Assembly (NCBI GenBank): GCA_050291365.1
Contig: JBNKJS010000025.1
Coordinates: 9,276-73,275 of the forward strand
Direction of reading: 5' to 3'
Length of the DNA stretch: 64,000 nt
From: JAAGZL01 sp050291365
GTDB taxonomy: Bacteria; Pseudomonadota; Gammaproteobacteria; Chromatiales; Chromatiaceae
Positions 34,764 through 42,679 of this stretch are shown one piece after another. Made by a program: the position numbers and the translations under genes. How positions within the stretch are numbered: position 1 is the first letter of the stretch; the number at the start of each line of letters is the position of its first letter. Below the pieces are notes generated by a model. The model saw only the letters and a list, made by a program, of their open reading frames with translations, did not search any database and had not been told where the DNA came from.

Positions 34764-36314
34764 CTAAACCCCGCTAGTCTGAGGATGGGCCTTTTTCACG
34801 CCATGCACAATCAGATTACAGGCGTTTATATAGGCCTTGGCGGATGCAATCACAATATCGGTATCCGCCCCCTGACCGTTAACGATTCTTCCGCCCCGCT
34901 CCAGCCGCACCGTCACCTCACCCTGGGCATCAGTGCCGCTGGTGATGGCATTTACCGAGTAGAGCAACAGTTCGCACCCGGTATCCACGATAGACTCAAT
35001 GGCGCGGAAGGTAGCGTCCACCGGACCGCCCCCCTCGGAAGAACCCGCAACCTCTTCTCCATCCACAGACAGTACGATTGAGGCATTCGGGGTCTCGCCG
35101 GTCTCGGAACAGACCTTGAGAGAAACCAGGTTCACCACCTCATTCTCTGCGCGCATGGAGACATCAGTCACCAACGCCTGGAGGTCTTCATCGAAGATCT
35201 CATGTTTCTTGTCGGCCAGATCCTTAAAGCGGCGAAAGGCGTCATTCAACTCCTCCTCAGAACTGAACTCTATGCCCAACTCCTCCAGACGTGCCCGAAA
35301 GGCGCTGCGCCCGGAGTGCTTGCCCATCACCATGCGGTTCTGGGCCCAGCCAACATCCTCTGCCTTCATGATCTCGTAGGTCTCACGACTCTTGAGCACG
35401 CCGTCCTGATGGATGCCGGATTCATGGGCGAAGGCGTTCGCCCCCACCACCGCCTTGTTAGGCTGCACCGCAAAACCGGTAATATTTGAGACCAGACGGG
35501 AACAGGTCACGATCTGGGTGGTATCCAGACGGCTATCACACTGAAACACATCGCCCCGAGTGCGTACTGTCATCACCACCTCTTCCAGGGAGGCGTTACC
35601 TGCCCGCTCCCCCAAGCCATTGATGGTGCACTCCACCTGCCTGGCTCCGTTCAGCACCGCGGAGAGAGAGTTGGATGTAGCCAATCCGAGGTCATTATGA
35701 CAATGTACCGAGAATACGGCCTGATCCGAGTTTGGGACCCGCTCAATGATCTGACGTATGGTATCCCCAAACTGCCAGGGCACATTATATCCAACCGTAT
35801 CCGGGATATTGATGGTCCTGGCCCCAGCCTTGATTGCCGCCTCAACAATGCGACAGAGGAAGTCGATCTCGGATCTGCCTGCGTCCTCGGCGGAGAACTC
35901 CACATCATCGGTATATTTGCGGGCACGCTGCACCGCCTTCACCGCCTGCTCCACCACCTGATCAGGAGACATGCGCAACTTGTGCTCCATGTGGATCGGG
36001 GAGGTTGCGATAAAGGTGTGGATGCGTCCTGAGTTTGCATCTTTGAGCGCCTCACCGGCACGATCTATATCTTTGTCCAGGGCACGGGCCAATCCACACA
36101 CTGTGCTATCTTTTATGGTTCTGGCCACCGCCTGCACCGCTTCAAAGTCACCCGGGCTAGCGATAGGGAAACCGGCCTCAATCACATCCACCCGCAACTT
36201 CTCCAGGGCCCTGGCGATACGAATCTTTTCGTCTTTGGTCATAGACGCGCCGGGGCTCTGCTCGCCGTCGCGCAGGGTGGTATCAAATATGATCAAACGA
36301 TCTTTGTTACTCAT
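34764..36314 (-). CDS. leuA: 2-isopropylmalate synthase
   Basis: First committed step of leucine synthesis: condenses 2-oxoisovalerate with acetyl-CoA. From ATG 36314, which has a GGAG site seven bases upstream, the protein has 516 residues (the open frame adds six more). The catalytic TIM barrel has FDTTLRDGEQSPGASMT, the HCHNDLGLATSNSL metal site and NGLGERAGNASLEEVVM. The C-terminal regulatory domain (about 390-515) for leucine feedback is present. A long leader with a structured element and a small open frame lies upstream. Confidence 0.96.
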   Translation of the reverse strand: MSNKDRLIIFDTTLRDGEQSPGASMTKDEKIRIARALEKLRVDVIEAGFPIASPGDFEAVQAVARTIKDSTVCGLARALDKDIDRAGEALKDANSGRIHTFIATSPIHMEHKLRMSPDQVVEQAVKAVQRARKYTDDVEFSAEDAGRSEIDFLCRIVEAAIKAGARTINIPDTVGYNVPWQFGDTIRQIIERVPNSDQAVFSVHCHNDLGLATSNSLSAVLNGARQVECTINGLGERAGNASLEEVVMTVRTRGDVFQCDSRLDTTQIVTCSRLVSNITGFAVQPNKAVVGANAFAHESGIHQDGVLKSRETYEIMKAEDVGWAQNRMVMGKHSGRSAFRARLEELGIEFSSEEELNDAFRRFKDLADKKHEIFDEDLQALVTDVSMRAENEVVNLVSLKVCSETGETPNASIVLSVDGEEVAGSSEGGGPVDATFRAIESIVDTGCELLLYSVNAITSGTDAQGEVTVRLERGGRIVNGQGADTDIVIASAKAYINACNLIVHGVKKAHPQTSGV

Positions 36315-36378
36315 GGCTAACTCCATACACACCCCATATAGGTCATGATTTGGGATGCTAACTTAATCTTGGAAAAAT

Positions 36379-36552
36379 CTATCTTGTTTGTGCGTACTGC
36401 GGGCCCTCGCCAGGGCGCTTGTATAATTTGCCCCTCAGGGCAGTAGTCGCAGTACATTTAGAGGAAGGGACACGAGCACACACCGCCGGGAGACGGTTAT
36501 GAAGGTGTAGCTTTGTGCGCTGTTCGATGCCATGTACTGAAATATAACCCAT
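36379..36552 (-). CDS. Candidate 57-residue leader ORF upstream of leuA
   Basis: An open frame from ATG 36552 to TAG 36379, starting MGYISVHGIEQRTKLHLHNR. It covers most of the pssA-leuA gap and overlaps the hairpin element. It lacks a run of Leu codons, so it is not a classical leu attenuator peptide, and the ribosome site is weak. It may be a real upstream peptide or chance. Confidence 0.3.
   Translation of the reverse strand: MGYISVHGIEQRTKLHLHNRLPAVCARVPSSKCTATTALRGKLYKRPGEGPQYAQTR
36394..36455 (-). ncRNA. Candidate structured leader RNA of leuA
   Basis: On the minus strand an 8-bp outer stem GTACTGCG/CGCAGTAC (36455-36448 with 36401-36394) encloses two hairpins: TGCCC-TGAG-GGGCA and GCCCT-GGCG-AGGGC. 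This makes a compact three-way junction about 80 bases before the leuA ATG. A T5 run follows about 20 bases later. It may be a cis-regulatory RNA; no known class was matched by eye. Confidence 0.45.
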
Positions 36553-36593
36553 GGTTTAGCTCTTGCCAAGGCAAGCAGCCAGGAACTTTTTCA

Positions 36594-37379
36594 CTATCTC
36601 TTTTCCGGCTCCGGCTTTTGGCCCTTTTTGCGTTCCATTCTATGCTGACGCAGGGAGATTAGGGTAAGCACCGGACCTGACACTGCATAAGAGACAAAAA
36701 CAACAAAGAGGATAAACGGCGGTGCCCACAGGGTTATGGCGAATCCCAGCATAATCACAACCAGCACAAAAAATGGCACCTTGCCGCGGAAATCCAGCTC
36801 CTTAAAGCTGTGATAGCGGAAGTTGGTAACCATCAAAAGACCCACGGCTGCGGTCAGGACCCCAGCCAACGAAGCAACATCTTCCTTGTTGATGTCATAC
36901 GCCACCGCGCCCCATATCGCAGCCGCAATAATTGCCGCTGCCGCAGGGCTTGGCAGCCCCTGGAAATAACGTCTGTCTGCACTACCAACCTGGGTATTAA
37001 ATCGCGCCAGCCGCAGGGCCGCTGCAGCGGTGAATACAAAAGCCGCCAGCCAACCAAACTTGCCCAGGCTTTTTAACGCCCAAACGTACATCACAAGAGC
37101 AGGGGCCAGGCCAAATGCCACCATATCTGAAAGACTGTCGTATTCAGCACCAAATGCAGTCTGGGTATTGGTCATGCGCGCCACCCGGCCATCCATACCA
37201 TCCAGGATCATGGCCGCAAAGATGGCAATGGCAGCCGGTTCGAACTGACTATTCACCGCCGCCAGCACCGCATAAAAACCACTGAACAGGGCGGCGGTGG
37301 TAAACAGATTAGGCAACAGATAGATGCCGCGTCTGCGTTTGATTTTTTGTTCGTCTTCCTGCATACCACTGGTTACCAT
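36594..37379 (-). CDS. pssA: CDP-diacylglycerol-serine O-phosphatidyltransferase
   Basis: Membrane enzyme making phosphatidylserine, precursor of phosphatidylethanolamine. From ATG 37379 the protein has 261 residues; a TTG at 37430 would extend it, but family members begin close to RRRGIYLLPNLFT. The CDP-alcohol phosphotransferase motif is complete: DGMDGRVAR, eight residues, G, then EYDSLSD. Several membrane segments follow, and the C-terminus is Lys/Glu-rich. Placed between ilvC and leuA as in many beta- and gammaproteobacteria. Confidence 0.93.
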   Translation of the reverse strand: MVTSGMQEDEQKIKRRRGIYLLPNLFTTAALFSGFYAVLAAVNSQFEPAAIAIFAAMILDGMDGRVARMTNTQTAFGAEYDSLSDMVAFGLAPALVMYVWALKSLGKFGWLAAFVFTAAAALRLARFNTQVGSADRRYFQGLPSPAAAAIIAAAIWGAVAYDINKEDVASLAGVLTAAVGLLMVTNFRYHSFKELDFRGKVPFFVLVVIMLGFAITLWAPPFILFVVFVSYAVSGPVLTLISLRQHRMERKKGQKPEPEKR

Positions 37380-37461
37380 ATATGGGATAGTTGACCGATT
37401 ATAAAGAAATTTCACCGCAACCGCATACAAACATTACAGCATGATCAGAATAAAGAGATTA

Positions 37462-37546
37462 CTGCAGGCAAAAAAAACCGCCGGACGGTGCCGACGGTCT
37501 TATTTTGGGCGTCTAGGGTCGGAGTCAAATTGACTCCGACCCTAAC
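37462..37546. repeat. Terminator-plus-palindrome cassette, copy 1
   Basis: An 85-base block: CTGCAGGCA, an ACCGCCGG/CCGACGGT hairpin between A and T runs, then a perfect 29-base palindrome AGGGTCGGAGTCAA-A-TTGACTCCGACCCT at 37515-37543. A second copy is at 37730-37812. Confidence 0.85.
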
Positions 37547-37729
37547 AGTACTTCACTCAAACCAAGAAACACCGTCATCCAGGCGCAGGCCGGGATCCAG
37601 ATTGCCTATTGAGGACGATACTCCTAGATTATTCGCTACGCTCACCCTTCGGGCCGCCCTGAAGGGCGTTCAACGCGCTGCACGCTTTTGTCCGGCATGC
37701 GCCGGAATGACGAAAACCCTAATATTCGG

Positions 37730-37812
37730 CTGCAGGCAAAAAAACCGCCGGACGGTGCCGACGGTCTTTTTTGGGCATCAAGGGTCGGAGTCAAATTGAC
37801 TCCGACCCTAAC
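37730..37812. repeat. Terminator-plus-palindrome cassette, copy 2
   Basis: A near-identical 83-base copy of the block at 37462-37546. Its palindrome is at 37781-37809, eleven bases from the ilvC stop. Between the two copies lie degenerate halves of the GTCATTCCGGC repeat (37573-37598 and 37689-37716). No gene is seen in 37380-37819. Confidence 0.85.
37738..37772 (-). terminator. Probable intrinsic terminator after ilvC
   Basis: Minus strand: AAAAAAGACCGTCGG, loop, CCGGCGGTTTTTTT. The 8-bp stem has one mismatch and is followed by a T7 run. The same structure recurs at 37471-37506. It would separate ilvBHC from pssA-leuA expression. Confidence 0.7.
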
Positions 37813-37819
37813 AAGAACC

Positions 37820-38836
37820 CTAGTTCTTACTCTTATCTACGATCTTCTTGATCCACGGCATCATGCTGCGTAAACGCTCACCCACCTGCTCAATCTCCGA
37901 AGCGGCGTTTAGACGACGCATGGCGGTCATCTCAGGATAGTTAGACATGCCCTCCAGGATAAACTTCTTGGCATATTCACCAGTCTGGATATTGTGCAAA
38001 CACTCCTTCATGGCCTTACGACTCTCCTCATTGATGACCTTAGAGCCGGTTACATACTCACCATACTCGGCATTGTTGGAGATGGAGTAGTTCATGTTGG
38101 CGATACCGCCTTCATACATCAGATCAACAATCAGCTTCAGCTCATGCAGACATTCGAAATAGGCCATCTCCGGTGCGTATCCAGCCTCAGTCAGGGTGTC
38201 GAAACCGGCTTTAACCAGTTCTACAGCACCACCACAGAGTACCGCCTGCTCACCAAACAGATCGGTCTCAGTCTCATCCTTGAAGGTGGTCTCAATGATA
38301 CCGGTACGACCGCCGCCGATAGCAGAGGCATAAGAGAGCGCGATCTCTTTGGCCTTGCAGCTGGCATCCTGGAAGATGGCGATGAGATCAGGGATACCGC
38401 CACCATTCTGGAATTCACTGCGCACGGTGTGGCCTGGGGCCTTAGGGGCGATCATGATTACATCCAGATCTTCCCTTGGAACGATCTGGTTGTAGTGAAT
38501 AGCAAAACCATGGGCAAAGGCCAGGGTGGCGCCATTCTTGATATTAGGCTCGATCTCATCACGATAGAGCACAGACTGAAACTCATCAGGGGTAAGGATC
38601 ATTACCACATCAGCGTCTGCAACCGCCTCCGGCACCGGCTTAACATTTAAACCGGAATTGGTGGCCTTTACAGCTGAACCAGAACCGGGACGCAGCCCGA
38701 CGGTTACGTCAACACCTGAGTCTTTCAGATTATTGGCATGGGCATGGCCCTGGGAACCGTAACCAATGATGGCGACCTTCTTACCTTGAATGATGGAGAG
38801 GTCAGCGTCTTTATCGTAATAGATGTTCAAACTCAT
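37820..38836 (-). CDS. ilvC: Ketol-acid reductoisomerase (class I)
   Basis: Second step of valine and isoleucine synthesis: Mg- and NADPH-dependent isomeroreduction. The 338-residue length is that of the short class I enzyme. Features: VAIIGYGSQGHAHANNLKDS (Rossmann), AFAHGFAIHYNQIVPREDLD, and the metal-binding DLFGEQAVLCGG with a later CLHELKLIVDLMYEGG. Third gene of ilvB-ilvH-ilvC, although a MITE-like palindrome separates it from ilvH. Confidence 0.97.
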   Translation of the reverse strand: MSLNIYYDKDADLSIIQGKKVAIIGYGSQGHAHANNLKDSGVDVTVGLRPGSGSAVKATNSGLNVKPVPEAVADADVVMILTPDEFQSVLYRDEIEPNIKNGATLAFAHGFAIHYNQIVPREDLDVIMIAPKAPGHTVRSEFQNGGGIPDLIAIFQDASCKAKEIALSYASAIGGGRTGIIETTFKDETETDLFGEQAVLCGGAVELVKAGFDTLTEAGYAPEMAYFECLHELKLIVDLMYEGGIANMNYSISNNAEYGEYVTGSKVINEESRKAMKECLHNIQTGEYAKKFILEGMSNYPEMTAMRRLNAASEIEQVGERLRSMMPWIKKIVDKSKN

Positions 38837-38906
38837 TTGAGATTACCTTTTAATCGTCTTCCTAAAAATAAAATAATGTTTCAGTTAAGCAGTTAATGCC
38901 GAGTTA

Positions 38907-39041
38907 AGAAACCTCTGATTAATCCGTCATTCCGGCGAAGACCGGATTGCCTAAGGCAGCGGCGAAGCCAATCTACATGTTCACTTTCCCTGGATCCCGG
39001 CATACGCCGGGATGACGAAAAGAGAATTAATCATAGTTTCC
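38907..39041. repeat. MITE-like palindromic element in the ilv operon
   Basis: A 135-base element with terminal inverted repeats: left AGAAACCTCTGATTAAT and right ATTAATCATAGTTTCC. The inner arms are GTCATTCCGGCGAAG and CATACGCCGGGATGACGAAA. It fills most of the ilvH-ilvC gap. Confidence 0.75.
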
Positions 39042-39046
39042 ATAAG

Positions 39047-39538
39047 TTACAGGGTCAGCCCCTTGGCACCGCGGGCAATACCGGATGGACCTGTTCTTAC
39101 CACCTCTACCACCAGATCTTCATGTATCGCCTTGATGAAGGAGTCCAGCTTTTTTACGTCACCGGTCATCTCCACAATGTAGCTGGTATCTGTCACATCG
39201 ATGATGTTGCCACGAAAGATATCCACCAACCGCTTCAGCTCTTCGCGGTTAGGTGCCTCTGCCTTGATCTTCACCAACATCATCTCACGCTCGATATGGG
39301 AGCCCTCGGAAAGATCCAGCAGTTTTACCACCTCCACCAGTTTGTTCAACTGCTTGGTGATCTGCTCGATAATCTCCTCATTGCCGCTGGTCACCAAAGT
39401 CATACGGGACAGTGATGGCTCTTCAGTCGGAGCAACCGTAAGTGATTCGATATTATATCCGCGGGCGGAAAAAAGTCCGGCCACCCGTGACAACGCCCCG
39501 GATTCGTTCTCCATTAAGATTGAAATAATATGTCTCAT
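39047..39538 (-). CDS. ilvH: Acetolactate synthase small (regulatory) subunit
   Basis: Binds valine and activates the large subunit. From ATG 39538 it has 163 residues, the same as E. coli IlvH; the annotated frame could extend two codons to a TTG inside the ilvB stop. The ACT domain shows MRHIISILMENESGALSRVA and GLFSARGYNIESLTVAPTEE; the C-terminal domain is conserved. Start is two bases after the ilvB stop. Confidence 0.96.
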   Translation of the reverse strand: MRHIISILMENESGALSRVAGLFSARGYNIESLTVAPTEEPSLSRMTLVTSGNEEIIEQITKQLNKLVEVVKLLDLSEGSHIEREMMLVKIKAEAPNREELKRLVDIFRGNIIDVTDTSYIVEMTGDVKKLDSFIKAIHEDLVVEVVRTGPSGIARGAKGLTL

Positions 39539-39540
39539 GA

Positions 39541-41259
39541 TCAAACCAGCTCGCTCTCAGGTGGGAGAAACATCTCGTTATGGGCCTTACCGGCCTCAAT
39601 CATAGGGTACACGTTCTCTTCTGGATCAATTCGTACATCCATGAACACCAGCCGATCCTTCATGGCGAACGCATCCTGCATGGCCTTTTCCAGATCTTCC
39701 TTCTTCTCAATGCGCATACCCACATGCCCATAGCTTTCGGCCAGCTTTACGAAATCAGGTGTGTCGTCAACGATTGAGTGGGAGTAACGCTTCTCATAGA
39801 AAAACTCCTGCCACTGCCGCACCATACCCATAAAACCGTTATTCAGCATCAAGATCTTGAGCGGCAGACCATGCTGCTGACAGGTGGCCAGCTCCTGGAT
39901 ACACATCTGGATACTGGCCTCACTGGTTACTACCACTACATCTGCGTCTGGATGGGCAGTTTTTACCCCTACCGCCGACGGCAGACCAAAGCCCATGGTG
40001 CCCAGGCCTCCGGAGTTTATCCAGCGCCTTGGCTTATCGAAACCGTAAAACTGAGCCGCAAACATCTGATGCTGTCCCACATCGGAACAGACATAGGCAT
40101 CACCCTTGGTAACCTTATGTAAGACCTCAAGGGCGTATTGCGGCTTGATCATCTCACTCTTCTTATCGTATCGGAGGCAGTTTTTACCGCGCCACTGTTC
40201 GATCTGGTTCCACCAATCGCTCAACGCATCCTTATCCTGCTGGGCCTTGCTCTCCTTGAGTGCCTTGAGCATATCCTGCATTACCCGATCTACTGCGCCC
40301 ACGATAGGGATATCTACCCGCACGTTCTTGGAGATAGTCGACGGATCTATATCTATGTGTATGATCTTGGCGTCCGGGCAGAATCTATCCACATGACCAG
40401 TGATGCGGTCATCGAAACGCGCGCCGATCGCCACCAGGACATCGGTGCCATGCATGGCCATATTGGCCTCATAGGTGCCGTGCATCCCCAGCATACCCAG
40501 GAACTGCTTATCGCTGGAGGGGTAGGCCCCCAGCCCCATCAGGGTGCTGGTTATGGGCAGGCCCATTTGCCGCACAAATTCAGTAAGCAACTCTGAGGCA
40601 TTCCCTAGAACCACACCGCCACCGGAGTAGACCACTGGCCTCTTGGCCGCGAGGATCAATCCTACCGCCTTCTTAATCTGCCCATAGTGGCCCTTTGTCA
40701 CCGGGTTGTATGAACGCATGGAGATCTTGTCTGGATATTCGTAAGGAATTTTAATCCCAGGGTCAACAACATCCTTTGGAATATCGATCACCACCGGACC
40801 AGGACGGCCGGAGGTAGCAATATAAAATGCCTTTTTGAAGGTCATGGCCAGATCTTTCAGATCCTTGACCAGAAAATTGTGCTTTACACAAGGACGGGTG
40901 ATACCAACCGTATCAACCTCTTGGAAGGCGTCACTCCCGATGAACGGCGTAGGAACCTGGCCGGTCAGAACCACCATAGGGATAGAGTCCATATAGGCCG
41001 TAGCTATGCCGGTTACTGCGTTGGTAGCACCCGGGCCAGAGGTTACCAGGGCTACGCCGGGTTTTCCGGTTGCGCGCGCATAACCGTCAGCGGCGTGGGT
41101 CGCGCCCTGCTCATGGCGCACCAGGACGTGTTTCACATCACTCTGCTGAAAAAAAGCATCGTAGATATGAAGAACAGCGCCACCAGGGTAGCCAAACACA
41201 TATTCCACACCTTCGTCTTTCAAACACTGAACGACGATCTCGGAACCACTCAATTCCAC
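39541..41259 (-). CDS. ilvB: Acetolactate synthase large (catalytic) subunit
   Basis: ThDP enzyme making acetolactate and acetohydroxybutyrate. GTG 41259 is preferred as start because GGAGG lies eight bases upstream; the frame extends to a TTG at 41274. The 572-residue product shows VFGYPGGAVLHIYDAFFQQ with the catalytic Glu in RHEQGATHAADGYARATGKP. The ThDP site follows GGLGTMGFGLPSAVG with an unusual variant TSEASIQMCIQELAT; family members read GDGSFQMNIQEL, so the canonical GDGS is TSEAS here. Confidence 0.94.
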   Translation of the reverse strand: MELSGSEIVVQCLKDEGVEYVFGYPGGAVLHIYDAFFQQSDVKHVLVRHEQGATHAADGYARATGKPGVALVTSGPGATNAVTGIATAYMDSIPMVVLTGQVPTPFIGSDAFQEVDTVGITRPCVKHNFLVKDLKDLAMTFKKAFYIATSGRPGPVVIDIPKDVVDPGIKIPYEYPDKISMRSYNPVTKGHYGQIKKAVGLILAAKRPVVYSGGGVVLGNASELLTEFVRQMGLPITSTLMGLGAYPSSDKQFLGMLGMHGTYEANMAMHGTDVLVAIGARFDDRITGHVDRFCPDAKIIHIDIDPSTISKNVRVDIPIVGAVDRVMQDMLKALKESKAQQDKDALSDWWNQIEQWRGKNCLRYDKKSEMIKPQYALEVLHKVTKGDAYVCSDVGQHQMFAAQFYGFDKPRRWINSGGLGTMGFGLPSAVGVKTAHPDADVVVVTSEASIQMCIQELATCQQHGLPLKILMLNNGFMGMVRQWQEFFYEKRYSHSIVDDTPDFVKLAESYGHVGMRIEKKEDLEKAMQDAFAMKDRLVFMDVRIDPEENVYPMIEAGKAHNEMFLPPESELV

Positions 41260-41343
41260 GTCAAAGACCTCCAACTACTGCCACACCAACCAAAAAAACA
41301 CGCCTGTCGCCGAAATAATCAGCGGAAATTCACAGAACAGCCC

Positions 41344-41372
41344 AAATTACTAATATTGCGTAAGCAGGTCAA
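41344..41372 (-). promoter_or_regulatory. Sigma-70-type promoter for ilvBHC
   Basis: Minus strand: TTGACC (41372-41367), 17 bases, TAATTT (41349-41344), about 85 bases upstream of the ilvB start. No leader peptide rich in Val, Leu or Ile was found. Confidence 0.5.
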
Positions 41373-41548
41373 GGAAAACGGGGCATTGAGGCTATATTTC
41401 TCACTCTTGCTGCAAATTCCAGCCAATCAGTTCCATATCGATCTGAATTGTAAAACAGCCTCACAAACGCAGCATAAATACTTGCCAATAGTTAACGCTA
41501 GCTCATAATATGAGGCATGGATAGTAGCCTAAGGGTAGTAGCGTTATC

Positions 41549-42001
41549 ATGAAAGCTAATTTAATCATTACACTTACCATAATGTTACTGGTTTGGCTGT
41601 CGCCAACCACAGCAAAGACCTACCGCTGGGTCGACGAAAAAGGACATACTGTCTACTCACAATCTCGCCCCCCATCTGGGAAGGCCACTGTTATAAAGCC
41701 ACCACCTCCACCAGCCAGCGAGCCAGACGAGACGATGAAAAAGCTCAAGGCTAAACTTGGTGAGATGGAGGAAGAGCGCAAGCAGAAAAAAGAAGCTAAG
41801 GATAAAAAGAAGAAAGCAGAAGACGACGCAGAAGCCAAAAAGAGGAACTGCGAAATTGCAAAAGCGAATTTAGCTGCTATCGAGCAACATGCAAGGGTAA
41901 GAATGAAAACAGATGACGGGAACTACAAAATGTTATCTAACGAAGAGCGCACAGCAGCGCTTGAAAGGACAAAAAAAGAAGTTAAGAAGCACTGCAAATA
42001 G
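41549..42001 (+). CDS. DUF4124 periplasmic protein with coiled-coil
   Basis: A 150-residue exported protein with signal peptide (cleaved near TTAK). DUF4124 motif: TYRWVDEKGHTVYSQSRPP at about 24-42. Next are a proline run, then a strongly charged helical region (LKAKLGEMEEERKQKKEAKD and on) likely forming a coiled coil. The family is widespread in gammaproteobacteria and its function is not known. Divergent from ilvB. Confidence 0.83.
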   Translation: MKANLIITLTIMLLVWLSPTTAKTYRWVDEKGHTVYSQSRPPSGKATVIKPPPPPASEPDETMKKLKAKLGEMEEERKQKKEAKDKKKKAEDDAEAKKRNCEIAKANLAAIEQHARVRMKTDDGNYKMLSNEERTAALERTKKEVKKHCK

Positions 42002-42243
42002 ATAACTTCATACCCTAAACCTCACCCCTCACCCCTGGGTTAGGAGGAATAAGTGGGGCAGCAGTGATGTTGGAACATCTCCCCTCACCCTCGGCTTTGG
42101 CCTCCTGCGTCGCTCTCGATAATTGCTCCTGCATTATTCTACCTTCGCCCATCTGACTCACACGGACGTGAGGAATGCAGGGGGATTGCCTGGAGCAATC
42201 CCTGCCATGTGGCTCGTACCTCCTGCATCCATGCAGTCGTAAC

Positions 42244-42300
42244 CCTCTCGACTCTGGTTCCGAACTTCGTTCTACCTCCTCCATCCCTGGAGTCGTCCCC
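42244..42300 (+). repeat. 57-base inverted copy, left
   Basis: The exact reverse complement of 42535-42591. The two copies are 234 bases apart. This copy is flanked by coding-free DNA rich in CCTC runs. Confidence 0.85.
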
Positions 42301-42376
42301 AGAGGGTGGGAGATTTTAGGATTTCCCCCTCACCCTAACCCTCTCCCCAAAGGGGAGAGGGGACAAGAAGGCCGCG

Positions 42377-42473
42377 CCTAATCCGACAACCCCTCTATAA
42401 ATCCCCCTCCATTTATCCCCTCGCCCCTGGGGGAGAGGGGCAGGGGTGAGGGGGAAATAGCTGAAGTAAGAGG
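42377..42473 (+). repeat. 97-base direct repeat, copy 1
   Basis: Starts CCTAATCCGACA and ends CTGAAGTAAGAGG. The second copy is at 42483-42627, where it is interrupted by the 57-base block. The unit contains a GCCCCTGGGGGAGAGGGGC palindrome. Confidence 0.8.
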
Positions 42474-42482
42474 AAGAGCGGA

Positions 42483-42627
42483 CCTAATCCGACACCCCCT
42501 CTATAAATCCCCTCCATTTATCCCCTCGCCCCTGGGGGACGACTCCAGGGATGGAGGAGGTAGAACGAAGTTCGGAACCAGAGTCGAGAGGGGCAGGGGT
42601 GAGGGGGGAAATAGCTGAAGTAAGAGG
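42483..42627 (+). repeat. Direct repeat, copy 2, with insertion
   Basis: The same unit as copy 1 but split after CCCCTGGGGGA by an extra stretch at 42541-42588 that belongs to the inverted 57-base copy (42535-42591). Together with 42244-42473 this explains most of the 678-base gene-free gap 42002-42679; I see no gene there. Confidence 0.8.
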
Positions 42628-42679
42628 TTGAGGGGAAGAGCTAAGATTAAGTCACTCAACCCCCTACCCTCTCTAAATA

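Noticed and set aside
36333..36593. Classical leucine attenuator upstream of leuA
   Set aside because: No run of Leu codons in any short frame and no T-run directly after the hairpins; kept only as a structured-leader candidate.
37994..38650. 218-codon plus-strand open frame
   Set aside because: Antisense to ilvC and explained by its codon bias.
40879..41508. 209-codon plus-strand open frame
   Set aside because: Antisense to ilvB and its leader; no family signature and no ribosome site.
42015..42284. 89-codon minus-strand open frame
   Set aside because: It lies in repeat-rich DNA with low-complexity composition and covers the inverted 57-base copy.
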